48,257 nt of DNA from Deinococcus sp. Arct2-2 (lineage in GTDB: Bacteria; Deinococcota; Deinococci; Deinococcales; Deinococcaceae), in NCBI RefSeq assembly GCF_004801315.1, contig NZ_SSNW01000039.1:1-48257 (forward strand). The letters are read 5' to 3'. The notes under the pieces were generated by a model, which ran no database searches, was not told the DNA's origin, and worked only from the letters and a program-made list of their open reading frames with translations. A program made the position numbers and the translations under genes. Positions 19,061 through 26,777 of the stretch are shown here, in pieces. The first letter of the stretch is position 1; every line of letters starts with the position of its first letter.

Positions 19061-20455
19061 TTATTGCGCCTCCACCACTTGCGGCACACCCATAAACAAA
19101 TTGTTGATGGATTCGCTGAGGGTAGGATGGGCCAACGTCGCGTTGCGGAGCGTGGTGGCCGTCAGTCCACCCATCATCGCCAGTTGCAGGGCGCTCATGA
19201 TCTCGCCGCCTTCCGGCCCCAGCACCGTTACGCCCAGCACTTGGTCGGTGTGGTCGTCTACCACGGCCCGCATCAGCCCGGCGGTGGCTCCGGTTTCTAT
19301 GGCGCGGGCCACCGAAGTCATCGGGAGGGTATAAATCCGGGTGCGGCGATCAAGCGATCGCGCTTGCTGGCGGTCTACTCCGACGCGGCCCAGTTGTGGG
19401 TCGGTAAACAGCGTGTAGGGCACGAGCCGCCCGCTGACCCGGCGTTGCTGACCGTGCAGCACGGCGTCGCGCACGATCCGGTAGTCGTCGTAGGAAATGT
19501 GCGTGAAGGCGGGGCCGCCCTTGATGTCTCCGAGGGCGTACACGCCATCAGCAGCCTGCAAATGATCGTCTACCACGATAAATCCGTGCTTGTCGAGCGC
19601 CGCGCCGGTGGCCTGCACATTCAGAGTTTCGGTGTTGGGAATCCGGCCCACCGCCACCAGCAGATGCGAGCCGGAGAGGGTCTGTTCTGTGTGTTCTCCA
19701 GCTTGACCATCAAGATGCAGCGTCACTTCTTCCCCACTGCGTTCGGCACGGGCCACGTGTGCGCCCAGCACGAAGCTGACGCCTTCTGCTTCCAGTGCTT
19801 GCCGCAGAGCCGCCGCCACGTCTTCGTCTTCGCGGGGCAAGAGGCGCGGGCCAGTGTCGATCACCGTGACCCGGCTGCCGAGGCGGGCGAACAGTTGGGC
19901 AAACTCTAAGCTAATGTAGCCGCCGCCCAGAATCAGCAAGTGGCTGGGCAAGTCGCGCAGCTGCAGGATGTCGCGGGAGGTCATGGCCCCCACGTCGGCC
20001 AAACCGGGGATTTCGGGCAGGCGGGGTCTGGCTCCGGCATTGATGAACACCGAATCGGCGCGGAGGTGCTGCGTGCCGCCTTCGTTCAGGGCCACTTCCA
20101 CTTCCCGCACACCCGTAAAACGGGCGCTGCCGTACACCAGCTTCACGCCTGCCCGCACGATTCCGGCTTCGCTGCCGTTCCGGAAGCTGTCCACGATGCC
20201 CTGCACCCGGTCTACGATTTGACCCAGATCGACGTGCACCGCCCCGGTATGCACGCCCAACGCCCCTGAATGGCGGGCTACATGCGCGGCGTGGGCGCTG
20301 GCGATCATGGTTTTGGTGGGCGTGCAGCCCTCGTTGACGCAGGTACCGCCCGCATGTTCGCGCTCCACGAGAGTCACCCCCCACCCGGCGCGGGCCAGTG
20401 CGCCTGCCAGTGGGCCGCCTGACTGCCCCGCCCCGATCACCAAGGCTTCAGGCAT
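19061..20455 (-). CDS. Pyridine nucleotide-disulfide oxidoreductase (mercuric reductase / lipoamide dehydrogenase type)
   Basis: A 464-residue FAD enzyme. The FAD motif ALVIGAGQSGGPLA is at the start, the redox-active pair in GGTCVNEGCTPTKT near residues 40-45, the NAD(P) motif LILGGGYISLEFAQ near 170, VYALGDIKGG (second FAD contact) and the C-terminal HPTLSE with the active-site His. This is class I disulfide reductase architecture. It lacks the N-terminal metal-binding domain and C-terminal Cys pair of classical MerA, so mercury reduction is not supported; a thiol or quinone substrate is as likely. The two genes upstream on the same strand encode exported redox proteins, so the three may form one unit. 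Confidence 0.82.
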   Translation of the reverse strand: MPEALVIGAGQSGGPLAGALARAGWGVTLVEREHAGGTCVNEGCTPTKTMIASAHAAHVARHSGALGVHTGAVHVDLGQIVDRVQGIVDSFRNGSEAGIVRAGVKLVYGSARFTGVREVEVALNEGGTQHLRADSVFINAGARPRLPEIPGLADVGAMTSRDILQLRDLPSHLLILGGGYISLEFAQLFARLGSRVTVIDTGPRLLPREDEDVAAALRQALEAEGVSFVLGAHVARAERSGEEVTLHLDGQAGEHTEQTLSGSHLLVAVGRIPNTETLNVQATGAALDKHGFIVVDDHLQAADGVYALGDIKGGPAFTHISYDDYRIVRDAVLHGQQRRVSGRLVPYTLFTDPQLGRVGVDRQQARSLDRRTRIYTLPMTSVARAIETGATAGLMRAVVDDHTDQVLGVTVLGPEGGEIMSALQLAMMGGLTATTLRNATLAHPTLSESINNLFMGVPQVVEAQ

Positions 20456-20503
20456 GGGCGGTCACGCGGAACGGGGAAGGGGTGCGGTCTGGGTGTACTG
20501 GAG

Positions 20504-20929
20504 TCATGGGGAATCCTTTGGAGCCGGGAAAGTGACGGTACTAGGCTGTCCGGCCCGCACGGTGACGCGGTGTTGCTGCTCACGCACGGTACACACGCCC
20601 CGCAGGTGATCGCACAGGAAGAGGGTAGCCCGCAGCGTGAGGACTCGGGACGCGCCACCGAACGGCCCGCCCACCTCTACCGTTACAGGCAGGAGCCGTC
20701 CGCGCAAGGCCGGGTCAGCAGGGTCACGGCTGCCGCCCGCTGTGAGCGGATACACGGTGGGCAACGCCGCCCCAGCGCCCGTGACGGTCAGTGTGGACTG
20801 GCCCCGACTGTTGTACAGCCACCCCGCCGAAGTGGCGAATTGCACGCGTACGACAGCAGGAGCAGGGGCTTTGGCCTGTGCAGACACACAGACGAGCGCC
20901 AGCAACAGCAGCCCGCCCAAGCGCCTCAC
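20504..20929 (-). CDS. Small exported protein with a Cys pair, partner of the thioredoxin-like gene
   Basis: A 141-residue protein with a clear signal peptide (MRRLGGLLLLALVCVSAQA). The body is beta-rich. FLCDHLRGVCTVREQ near residue 105 contains two Cys separated by six residues, in a context that recalls the N-terminal domain of DsbD, where a similar Cys pair passes electrons. Its ATG overlaps the stop of the thioredoxin-like gene (ATGA), so the two are co-translated. I infer a periplasmic thiol-redox partner, but the family assignment is weak. Confidence 0.6.
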   Translation of the reverse strand: MRRLGGLLLLALVCVSAQAKAPAPAVVRVQFATSAGWLYNSRGQSTLTVTGAGAALPTVYPLTAGGSRDPADPALRGRLLPVTVEVGGPFGGASRVLTLRATLFLCDHLRGVCTVREQQHRVTVRAGQPSTVTFPAPKDSP

Positions 20930-21465
20930 CGTTCGGCCAAGAGTTGCCGAATGGTCTGATCTAATTTTGGAATGGCCTGTGGAAAACGGCTGGAAATCTC
21001 GCCGTTATGTACGGCCCGCACCACGCCCCGGCGGTCGATCAGGTAAAAGGCGGGCCAATACTGGTTGCTCCACGCCTGCCAGTTGGTACGGGTGTTGTCT
21101 TGCAGTACAGGCCACGTCACGCGGTCTTGGCGCAGCGCGGCCTGCACGCTTGCCAGCGGACGATCCGACTCGAATTCCGGGGTATGAATCCCGATAATTT
21201 CTAGGCCCTGCGCGTGGTATTTGGCGTACCAGCCACTCAGGGTGGGCAAACTGTTGTGGCAGTTGATGCACGAATAGACCCAAAAATTGACCAGCACGAC
21301 TTGGCCGCGCAAGCCCGCGAAGGTCAGAGGCTGGGGACTGTTGAGCCAAGGGCCACCTTGCAAGGGCGGCGGCGTCTGACCGGGCTGTACGGCGCTGACC
21401 TGTGCTGAGGCGCTGAGAACGAGGGCGGACAGCAGCCGGGACAGCATGGGGCTGAGACTAAGCAT
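20926..21465 (-). CDS. Exported TlpA/redoxin-type thiol-disulfide protein
   Basis: A 179-residue protein with AGGAGG eight bases before the ATG at 21465. A signal peptide covers about residues 1-25. The thioredoxin-fold motif NFWVYSCINCHNSLP near residue 65 holds the CxxC active site, and NQYWPAFYLIDRRGVV supplies the cis-Pro region. The WVYSCINC form is typical of DipZ/TlpA-like envelope redoxins. It probably reduces or oxidises disulfides outside the cytoplasm. It is the first gene of a likely three-gene unit with the Cys-pair protein and the disulfide oxidoreductase. Confidence 0.85.
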   Translation of the reverse strand: MLSLSPMLSRLLSALVLSASAQVSAVQPGQTPPPLQGGPWLNSPQPLTFAGLRGQVVLVNFWVYSCINCHNSLPTLSGWYAKYHAQGLEIIGIHTPEFESDRPLASVQAALRQDRVTWPVLQDNTRTNWQAWSNQYWPAFYLIDRRGVVRAVHNGEISSRFPQAIPKLDQTIRQLLAER

Positions 21466-21588
21466 GGGGGGAACCTCCTACAGACAGGTACGCGGCGGCG
21501 TGATGCAAAGTTCATGTTCGCTCCGCCCGCAGCGACTCCATACCGCTGTGCTGCCTCCCCCCGTGCTGCATACTGCCCGCGAGCCGCC

Positions 21589-22365
21589 ATGACCGATCTG
21601 ATTGCCCAGTTTGCCCCCGAACGTGCCGACTTGCGCGAGCGCCACCGCCGCCGCGTGCCGGGGCGTGACCCGCACAATCCGTGGGACATCTATTTGCATG
21701 GCTGCGAGCGCACGCCGGATGCTTGGGCCGACGCGTTTATGGCCGCGCATTATTTTCAGCTGTCGCCCCGCTTCGTGATGACGCCCAACCGCGCCGAGGC
21801 TTTTGCGCTGATGGAGCGGGCGGGCTTTCCGGTGGTGGCGCACGCGTGGGTCGCCAGCGCCGCGTTTCAGGCTCCGGCGTTTGATGAAGTGGTCGTGTAT
21901 ACCAGCGAGTACGGCGGGCATGTGGGCATGGACAAACTGCGCTGCACCCGCGAGGAAGCCGAGCAAAATTGGCCCGGAGCGCTGTGTTCGGCTTTCCTTG
22001 CCAGCGGCGCGGGCGTCAGCTACCGACTGCTTAAAATAGGTACGGTTACCCTGACGATCCGCATGACCTCGGCAGGAGATTGGCGCTCGAACGTGGGCGC
22101 GGGGCGCTCAGAATGGCATCCCGAACCACTGCGGGCCGATTTGGGCGAGGCCACCGAAACGCTATTGGGGCCGCTGTGGGCGGTAGATTTTGTGACCGAC
22201 TCCGGCGGAAAGCTGTGGACCGTCGATTTCAATACCACGCCCGGCGTTCGCAGCATGGACGCGGCTCTGGCGGCGCGGGCGCTGGGCGAAGACGGGCTGT
22301 ACGGCCCCCTCCGCGAGTGGTTCGCGCTGCATCCGCTTCCCGTTCCTACCGATCTGGGCGCGTGA
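21589..22365 (+). CDS. ATP-grasp-like protein of unknown function
   Basis: A 258-residue protein. ATG 21589 is preferred because the sequence before it is the divergent promoter region, but no good ribosome site is visible. Near the C-terminus LWAVDFVTDSGGKLWTVDFNTTPG resembles the last ATP-grasp strand pair with its Asp/Asn metal ligands and Pro-Gly turn. DIYLHG and FVMTPNRAEAFALMERAGFPVVAHAWV upstream fit the substrate and ATP subdomains. The fold call is tentative and the substrate unknown. It resembles the protein at 8652 only in this signature. Confidence 0.5.
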   Translation: MTDLIAQFAPERADLRERHRRRVPGRDPHNPWDIYLHGCERTPDAWADAFMAAHYFQLSPRFVMTPNRAEAFALMERAGFPVVAHAWVASAAFQAPAFDEVVVYTSEYGGHVGMDKLRCTREEAEQNWPGALCSAFLASGAGVSYRLLKIGTVTLTIRMTSAGDWRSNVGAGRSEWHPEPLRADLGEATETLLGPLWAVDFVTDSGGKLWTVDFNTTPGVRSMDAALAARALGEDGLYGPLREWFALHPLPVPTDLGA

Positions 22366-22432
22366 TCTGAGCGTAAAAGCGCTCTAAACCTTCGCCTCAG
22401 ATTTGCCCAAGATGACCGGGCAGGCTCCCCCG

Positions 22433-22438
22433 TAAGCT
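22433..22438 (+). promoter_or_regulatory. -10 box for a leaderless transcript
   Basis: TAAGCT six bases before ATG 22445, with no ribosome site. Same arrangement as at 18270, 38669, 43005 and 46161. Confidence 0.5.
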
Positions 22439-22444
22439 CAAGCC

Positions 22445-22948
22445 ATGCAATTTTCTTTCCGGTCTGGAACCGTGCTGGCTGCTCTCGCTTTAACTTCTGT
22501 GGCAAGCGCGGAGTATGTCAACGCCGCCGAAAAATTCGCTGTCACGGCCCCCAAAGGTTGGCAGCAAGTCAGCGTGCCGGGCGTTGTCGTGGCGTTCGTT
22601 GCGCCCGGCTCCACAGGCAATTTTTCGGTGAATGCCAACGTCGTCGTCGAAAAATTGCCCGCTGGCATCACTGTTCCGCAGTACGCGCAGGCGGGGCAAG
22701 CCGCCCTCAAGCGCGTGATCACCGATTACAAACTGGTCTCGTCGCGCAACGTGACGCTGGGCGGCGTAGCGGGGCGCGAACAGATTTTTAGCGGCAGGCA
22801 GGGAGAATTCAGCCTGTACTTTATGCAGACTTTTGCGCTGTCGGGCGGCAAGGCGTATGTGCTGACGGGAACGACGCAGTTGAAGGACAAAGCGACTCTG
22901 ACACCCGTGATGGCCGCGTTCGTCAAGAGTTTCAAGTTTAAACGCTGA
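22445..22948 (+). CDS. Exported PsbP/DcrB-like protein
   Basis: A 167-residue protein with a signal peptide (SGTVLAALALTSVASA) followed by a single domain. FAVTAPKGWQQVSVPGVVVAF, SVNANVVVEKLPAGITVPQYAQ and GREQIFSGRQGEF...AYVLTGTTQ follow the strand order of the PsbP/DcrB fold, found in small bacterial envelope proteins of poorly known function. The gene is monocistronic: a strong hairpin lies 32 bases downstream. The family is assigned by pattern only; no enzymatic residues are apparent. Confidence 0.65.
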   Translation: MQFSFRSGTVLAALALTSVASAEYVNAAEKFAVTAPKGWQQVSVPGVVVAFVAPGSTGNFSVNANVVVEKLPAGITVPQYAQAGQAALKRVITDYKLVSSRNVTLGGVAGREQIFSGRQGEFSLYFMQTFALSGGKAYVLTGTTQLKDKATLTPVMAAFVKSFKFKR

Positions 22949-22980
22949 GAACCGCGTGTTGAGTGCAGCACTGACAACGA

Positions 22981-23015
22981 CAGCTGGCCTCAACACGCCA
23001 ACTTGAGGCCAGCTG
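22981..23015 (+). terminator. Hairpin terminator after the PsbP-like gene
   Basis: A perfect 13-bp stem CAGCTGGCCTCAA / TTGAGGCCAGCTG with a nine-base loop. The following bases (TTCTGCTG) are only weakly U-rich. Confidence 0.65.
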
Positions 23016-23083
23016 TTCTGCTGATGCGGGTTATTGATTCCTGCCGAGTTGGGCAGGACTGTAGAGACATCAAGTTGGAAGGT

Positions 23084-23117
23084 AACCCCACCGTTGCTGA
23101 CGCAACGCCCCCCTTAG
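23084..23117 (+). repeat. Structured repeat copy A, left part (interrupted by IS)
   Basis: AACCCCACCGTTGCTGACGC and the following bases match the left third of copies B (26624) and C (31993). The match stops at TTAG, where the insertion sequence begins, and resumes at 24557. Confidence 0.8.
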
Positions 23118-23132
23118 CTGGACTTTGGCCAT

Positions 23133-23166
23133 TGACAGGGGGAGCGGCATGCCGCTCCCCCTGTCA
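23133..23166 (+). promoter_or_regulatory. 34-bp perfect palindrome centred on the transposase start codon
   Basis: TGACAGGGGGAGCGGCA is followed directly by its exact complement, so the ATG at 23149 sits at the apex of a possible 17-bp hairpin. It begins inside the terminal inverted repeat. In mRNA entering from outside the element this would bury the start codon. Confidence 0.6.
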
Positions 23167-24531
23167 GACTTGAGCATGACACTGCTTCCGAAATGGTTCA
23201 CTGGAGTCCTGCAAGGATTCGCCCCGCTCTTCTCGGCACGAGTCTGGCCACAGGTCCAACTCCTTGTGGTCGGGGCAATATTGTCGCCTGGGAAGCGGAC
23301 AGTGACTGCCGCTCTCCGGGTACTCGGATTGGCAGACGATCCTAGGTTCGGTACGTTTCATCGCCTGTTGAGTCGGGCGCGCTGGTCTAGTCTTCAGGCC
23401 AGTCGAGTGCTGCTCAGCCTGCTCCTGACCGCCTTTGTGCCCTCTGGACCGCTGGTTCTCGGCCTAGACGACACCATAGAACGACGAACCGGCAAAAAGA
23501 TCAGCGCCCGAGGCATCTATCGCGATCCGGTGCGGTCCAGCCATGGGCACTTTGTGAAAGCCAGCGGTCTCCGCTGGTTGAGCCTGATGCTGCTGACTCC
23601 CATTCCCTGGGCCAATCGCATCTGGGCGCTGCCGTTCCTGACGGCACTCGTGCCGTCACAGCGCTACCACGAAGAGCGCGGTCACCGGCATAAGACCCTG
23701 ACCGACTGGGCCCGGCAGATGCTGCGTGTGGTGCAGCGCTGGTGTTCTGGACGGCAACTGATCGTGGTGGCGGACAGCGCATACGCGGTCATCAGGTGGC
23801 TCTCCGACCTCCAGCAGGGCCGTCCGATCACCGTGATCACCAGACTCCGCCTCGATGCCGCTCTGTACGAGCCGGCCCCTGAACGACAGGCCGGCCAGAA
23901 GGGCCGGCCCAAAATGAAGGGCCAGCGCCTCCCGACCTTGGCATCTTTGATGGACGCTTCAGACACGTGCTGGCAGCGTATTCGGTTAGCCCGTTGGTAC
24001 GGTCAAACCCAGCGGGACGTGGAACTGGTCTCCCACACAGCGGTCTGGTACCACCCGGGCAAACCGCCCCTCCCCATCCGATGGGTGTTGATCCGCGACC
24101 CACAGGGCAAGTTCTCCACCCAAGCCCTGCTGTGTACGGATCTCCTGCTGACCCCAGTTCAGATCCTGGAGTACTTCGTGCAGCGCTGGCAACTTGAAGT
24201 CACTTTCGAAGAGGTTCGAGCTCACCTGGGTGTGGAAACACAGCGTCAGTGGACCGACTTGGCCATGGCCAGAACAACCCCAGCGTTGCTGGGACTGTTC
24301 TCCCTGGTGACCCTCATGGCCCACGAGCGCTAGCAAGGCCATGATGTCTGGGTTCGTCGTGCGGCCTGGTACGACAAGACCTTGCCGACCTTCGTTGATG
24401 CGCTCGCCGAAGTTCGGCGGGCGCTGTGGAAGGTGCCGACTTTTCGCACATCACCGTCAGAACGCGAAATGATTCAAGTCCCCTTAGGCTTTATTGAGCG
24501 CCTTGCAGACGCCCTCTGCTACGCCGCCTAA
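23149..24531 (+). pseudogene. IS701/IS4-type DDE transposase with in-frame amber codon
   Basis: The frame starts at ATG 23149 (MPLPLSDLSM) and would encode about 460 residues. A TAG at 24331-24333 follows LMAHER; the frame then continues in register with QGHDVWVRRAAWYDKT to TAA at 24529-24531. A single CAG-to-TAG or similar change explains it. Catalytic landmarks are present before the stop: VLGLDDTIERRTGKK (first Asp), VVADSAYA (second Asp) and FVQRWQLEVTFEEVR (YREK-like region with Glu). The truncated product lacks only the last 65 residues, so residual activity cannot be excluded. Confidence 0.85.
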
Positions 24532-24556
24532 TGGTGTTCAATGGCCAAAGTCGAGC

Positions 24557-24626
24557 TTAGAGGTGGGGACTAAAAGCTTGTGCGCTCCCCTTGAGGGGGG
24601 CTGGCTGCAAAGCAGACTGGGGGGTT
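24557..24626 (+). repeat. Structured repeat copy A, right part
   Basis: Continues copy A after the insertion sequence: GAGGTGGGGACTAAAAGC, then CTCCCCTTGAGGGGGG (hairpin) and CAAAGCAGACTGGGGGGTT at the end, matching copies B and C. Confidence 0.8.
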
Positions 24627-24659
24627 ACTCCTCTTCACAGGAACCAACTCTTCCTAACT

Positions 24660-25538
24660 TTACTTGTCTTCCGTCAGCGCAAAGCCCCGGCTGAACTGCT
24701 TTTGCAGGGCCGTAAACACGATCAGCGGCGGAATCATGGTGACGATTGCACCCGCCATCACTGCACCCCAGTCGGTTTGGCCGCCCACTTCGATCAGGCG
24801 GCGCAGGCCCACTTGCACCACCTGTTTATCGTCGTTTTGCAAAATCACCAGCGGCCAGATGTACTGATCCCACGCATACACGAACTGAATGACCGCCAGC
24901 GCCCCAATCGTGTTCCAACTCATAGGAATCAGGATGCGGGTCAGGTACAGCAGCGGGCCGCAACCGTCGATGCGGGCGGCGTCGGCGAGGCTGGTGGGGA
25001 TATTCATGAAGTGCTGCCGGAACAAAAAAGTTCCCGTAGCACTCGCCAAAAACGGCACGATAATGGCCGCGTAGGTGTCGGCCCATTTCAGGTCTTGGCT
25101 GACCAGATCGAACAGGGCGATAATCAGGACTTCGGTGGGCAGCATCAGTGAGAGCAGCACCAGCGTGAAGGCCAAGCCCTTGAGCGGAAAGCGGAAATAC
25201 ACGAAGGCGAGGGCCGCCAGCAGTGACAGGATGGTTTTGCCCACTGTGACCGACACCGCCAGCACGGTGCTGTTGAACATGTAGCGCCCCAGCTTGGCAT
25301 CCACCCACACGCCCGACAAGTTGTCGAAGAACGCGCCCCCCGGCAAGAGTTTGGGACTCAGCACGTCGCTGGACATCTGGGTGGACTTGATCAGGGCAAA
25401 AATCAGCGGCGCACTGATGACGAAAATGGCGACGCAGAGGGCCAAATGCGTGACCCAGACGCGCCCGTGTCTGCCTTTGCCCCGGCCCGCGCCCAGCTTC
25501 GGCACGCCCACCGCGCCCGCCCGCACTTCACGCGCCAT
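24660..25538 (-). CDS. ugpE: ABC transporter permease, glycerol-3-phosphate/sugar type (UgpE-like)
   Basis: A 292-residue inner-membrane permease of the MalG/UgpE family with about six membrane segments. The EAA loop that contacts the ATPase is visible near residue 195 (LADAARIDGCGPLLYLTRILIP). The basic N-terminus (about 25 residues) is followed by the first hydrophobic helix. The start overlaps the end of ugpA by 11 bases, so both are co-translated. The substrate is inferred from the nearby glycerophosphodiesterase; the fold alone would also fit a sugar importer. No ATPase gene is in the operon, so a shared MsiK/UgpC-type ATPase encoded elsewhere is implied. Confidence 0.82.
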   Translation of the reverse strand: MAREVRAGAVGVPKLGAGRGKGRHGRVWVTHLALCVAIFVISAPLIFALIKSTQMSSDVLSPKLLPGGAFFDNLSGVWVDAKLGRYMFNSTVLAVSVTVGKTILSLLAALAFVYFRFPLKGLAFTLVLLSLMLPTEVLIIALFDLVSQDLKWADTYAAIIVPFLASATGTFLFRQHFMNIPTSLADAARIDGCGPLLYLTRILIPMSWNTIGALAVIQFVYAWDQYIWPLVILQNDDKQVVQVGLRRLIEVGGQTDWGAVMAGAIVTMIPPLIVFTALQKQFSRGFALTEDK

Positions 25539-26475
25539 AGTGCACCTGCCGTTCTCCGACGCGGAACTGCATCCACGTGATAAAGGCCACCAGCGCCAGC
25601 ATCAAGGCTGCCTGAGCCGCCGCCGCGCCCGTCTTGAAGTTCACGAAGCCGTCTTGATAGAGCTGATATACGAGGAACGTGGTGGCCCCGGCGTTGCCGG
25701 TGTACGGCCCGCCTTTGGTCAGAATGTCGGTGAGCGCGAAGGAATCGAACAGCGCGGCGATGATGTTGGTGAACACCAAGAAGAAGGTGATGGGCGTGAG
25801 CAGCGGAAAAGCCACCCGCCAGAACACCTGCGCTCCCGATGCACCGTCTATTTCGGCGGCTTCCATCACGTCGCCGGGTAGGTTTTGAATAGAGGCCAGA
25901 TAGAAGACGATGTTGTAGGCCAGCCCCTTCCAGATCGCCGCCAGCGTCACCAAGCCGAACGCGAGGCTGGGCGTGTCCAGCCAGCGCGGGCGCACATCGA
26001 ACAGCGAGCCGAGAATCTGGTTGACCAGCCCGATTTCGGGATTAAAGAGGAACAGCCACAACGTGCCCGCGATGGCTGGACTGAGCGCATAGGGGTAGAT
26101 GAGGAGCAGGCGATACGTGTTGGCCCCGCGAATCGGGCGGCTCGCCAACCACGCCAACCCCAGCGCCGACAGCAGCCCCAAACTGACGGTCAGCACGGTA
26201 AACACCAGCGTTTGCAGGGCCACTTGGCGGTAAGCCGGACTCAGCAGCAGTTCGGTAAAGTTGGCCAGCCCCACAAAGCGCTCGGTGCCCAGAATGACGT
26301 TGGCGCGGTAGGCCGCCAGCCGCAGCGTTTGCAGCGCGGGCAGATACACGAACACGGCCAGAATCAGCAGGCTGGGCAGCAAAAACACCCACGGCAACGC
26401 CACTCCCCGGAACACGGCGCGTTCTTCGGCCTCGGTGGTGGGCTTGGTCACGGGCTGGGCTTGGGGTTTCAGCAT
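25528..26475 (-). CDS. ugpA: ABC transporter permease, glycerol-3-phosphate/sugar type (UgpA-like)
   Basis: A 315-residue partner permease of the MalF/UgpA family. ATG 26475 is chosen; a GTG at 26508 would add 11 residues. The N-terminal tail (about 30 residues) is followed by six membrane segments. The EAA loop near residue 200 reads VMEAAEIDGASGAQVFWRVAFPLL, matching the family. It is separated from ugpB by about 300 bases that contain repeat copy B, an unusual interruption in a binding-protein/permease operon. It overlaps ugpE. Together the two form the membrane channel. Confidence 0.84.
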   Translation of the reverse strand: MLKPQAQPVTKPTTEAEERAVFRGVALPWVFLLPSLLILAVFVYLPALQTLRLAAYRANVILGTERFVGLANFTELLLSPAYRQVALQTLVFTVLTVSLGLLSALGLAWLASRPIRGANTYRLLLIYPYALSPAIAGTLWLFLFNPEIGLVNQILGSLFDVRPRWLDTPSLAFGLVTLAAIWKGLAYNIVFYLASIQNLPGDVMEAAEIDGASGAQVFWRVAFPLLTPITFFLVFTNIIAALFDSFALTDILTKGGPYTGNAGATTFLVYQLYQDGFVNFKTGAAAAQAALMLALVAFITWMQFRVGERQVHYGA

Positions 26476-26623
26476 GGTCGGCTTCTCACAGGCGGGACTC
26501 CTTGACACGGCTTTTGATTGACACTACGGCTTCTGAAATAAGGGGTGCGGCCCGCTTTCCCAACTCCGGGGAAGGCAGGCCGCCACAAGGTCAAACGGTT
26601 GAAGCGGGCTGAGGTGGAAGGTG

Positions 26624-26725
26624 AACCCCCCCGTTGCTTTCGCAACGCCTCCCCTTAAAGGTGGGGACTAAAAGCTGTTGCGCTCCCTTCTAAGGGGGGC
26701 CGGCTGCAAAGCAGACTGGGGGGTT
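26624..26725 (+). repeat. Structured repeat copy B, inside the ugp operon
   Basis: A 102-base copy with complementary ends AACCCCCC/GGGGGGTT. Inside, GTTGC-TTTC-GCAAC forms a small hairpin. It is intact and lies between the ugpB stop and the ugpA start. Confidence 0.82.
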
Positions 26726-26777
26726 CGCCCAGAATCCTCAACGCTCGCCAAGCCCTCCAGCACTCAACCCTTCCAGC

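Larger units (their letters stand above)
23118..24555 (+). mobile_element. IS701-like insertion sequence, both ends present
   Basis: The 18-bp ends CTGGACTTTGGCCATTGA (23118-23135) and the inverse of CTCGACTTTGGCCATTGA (24538-24555) differ at one base. They are flanked by CTTAG on both sides (23113-23117 and 24556-24560). A four-base TTAG duplication fits the YTAR target rule known for the IS701 family. The element, about 1.44 kb, lies inside repeat copy A. Its transposase gene carries an amber codon, so this copy is probably not autonomous. Confidence 0.85.
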
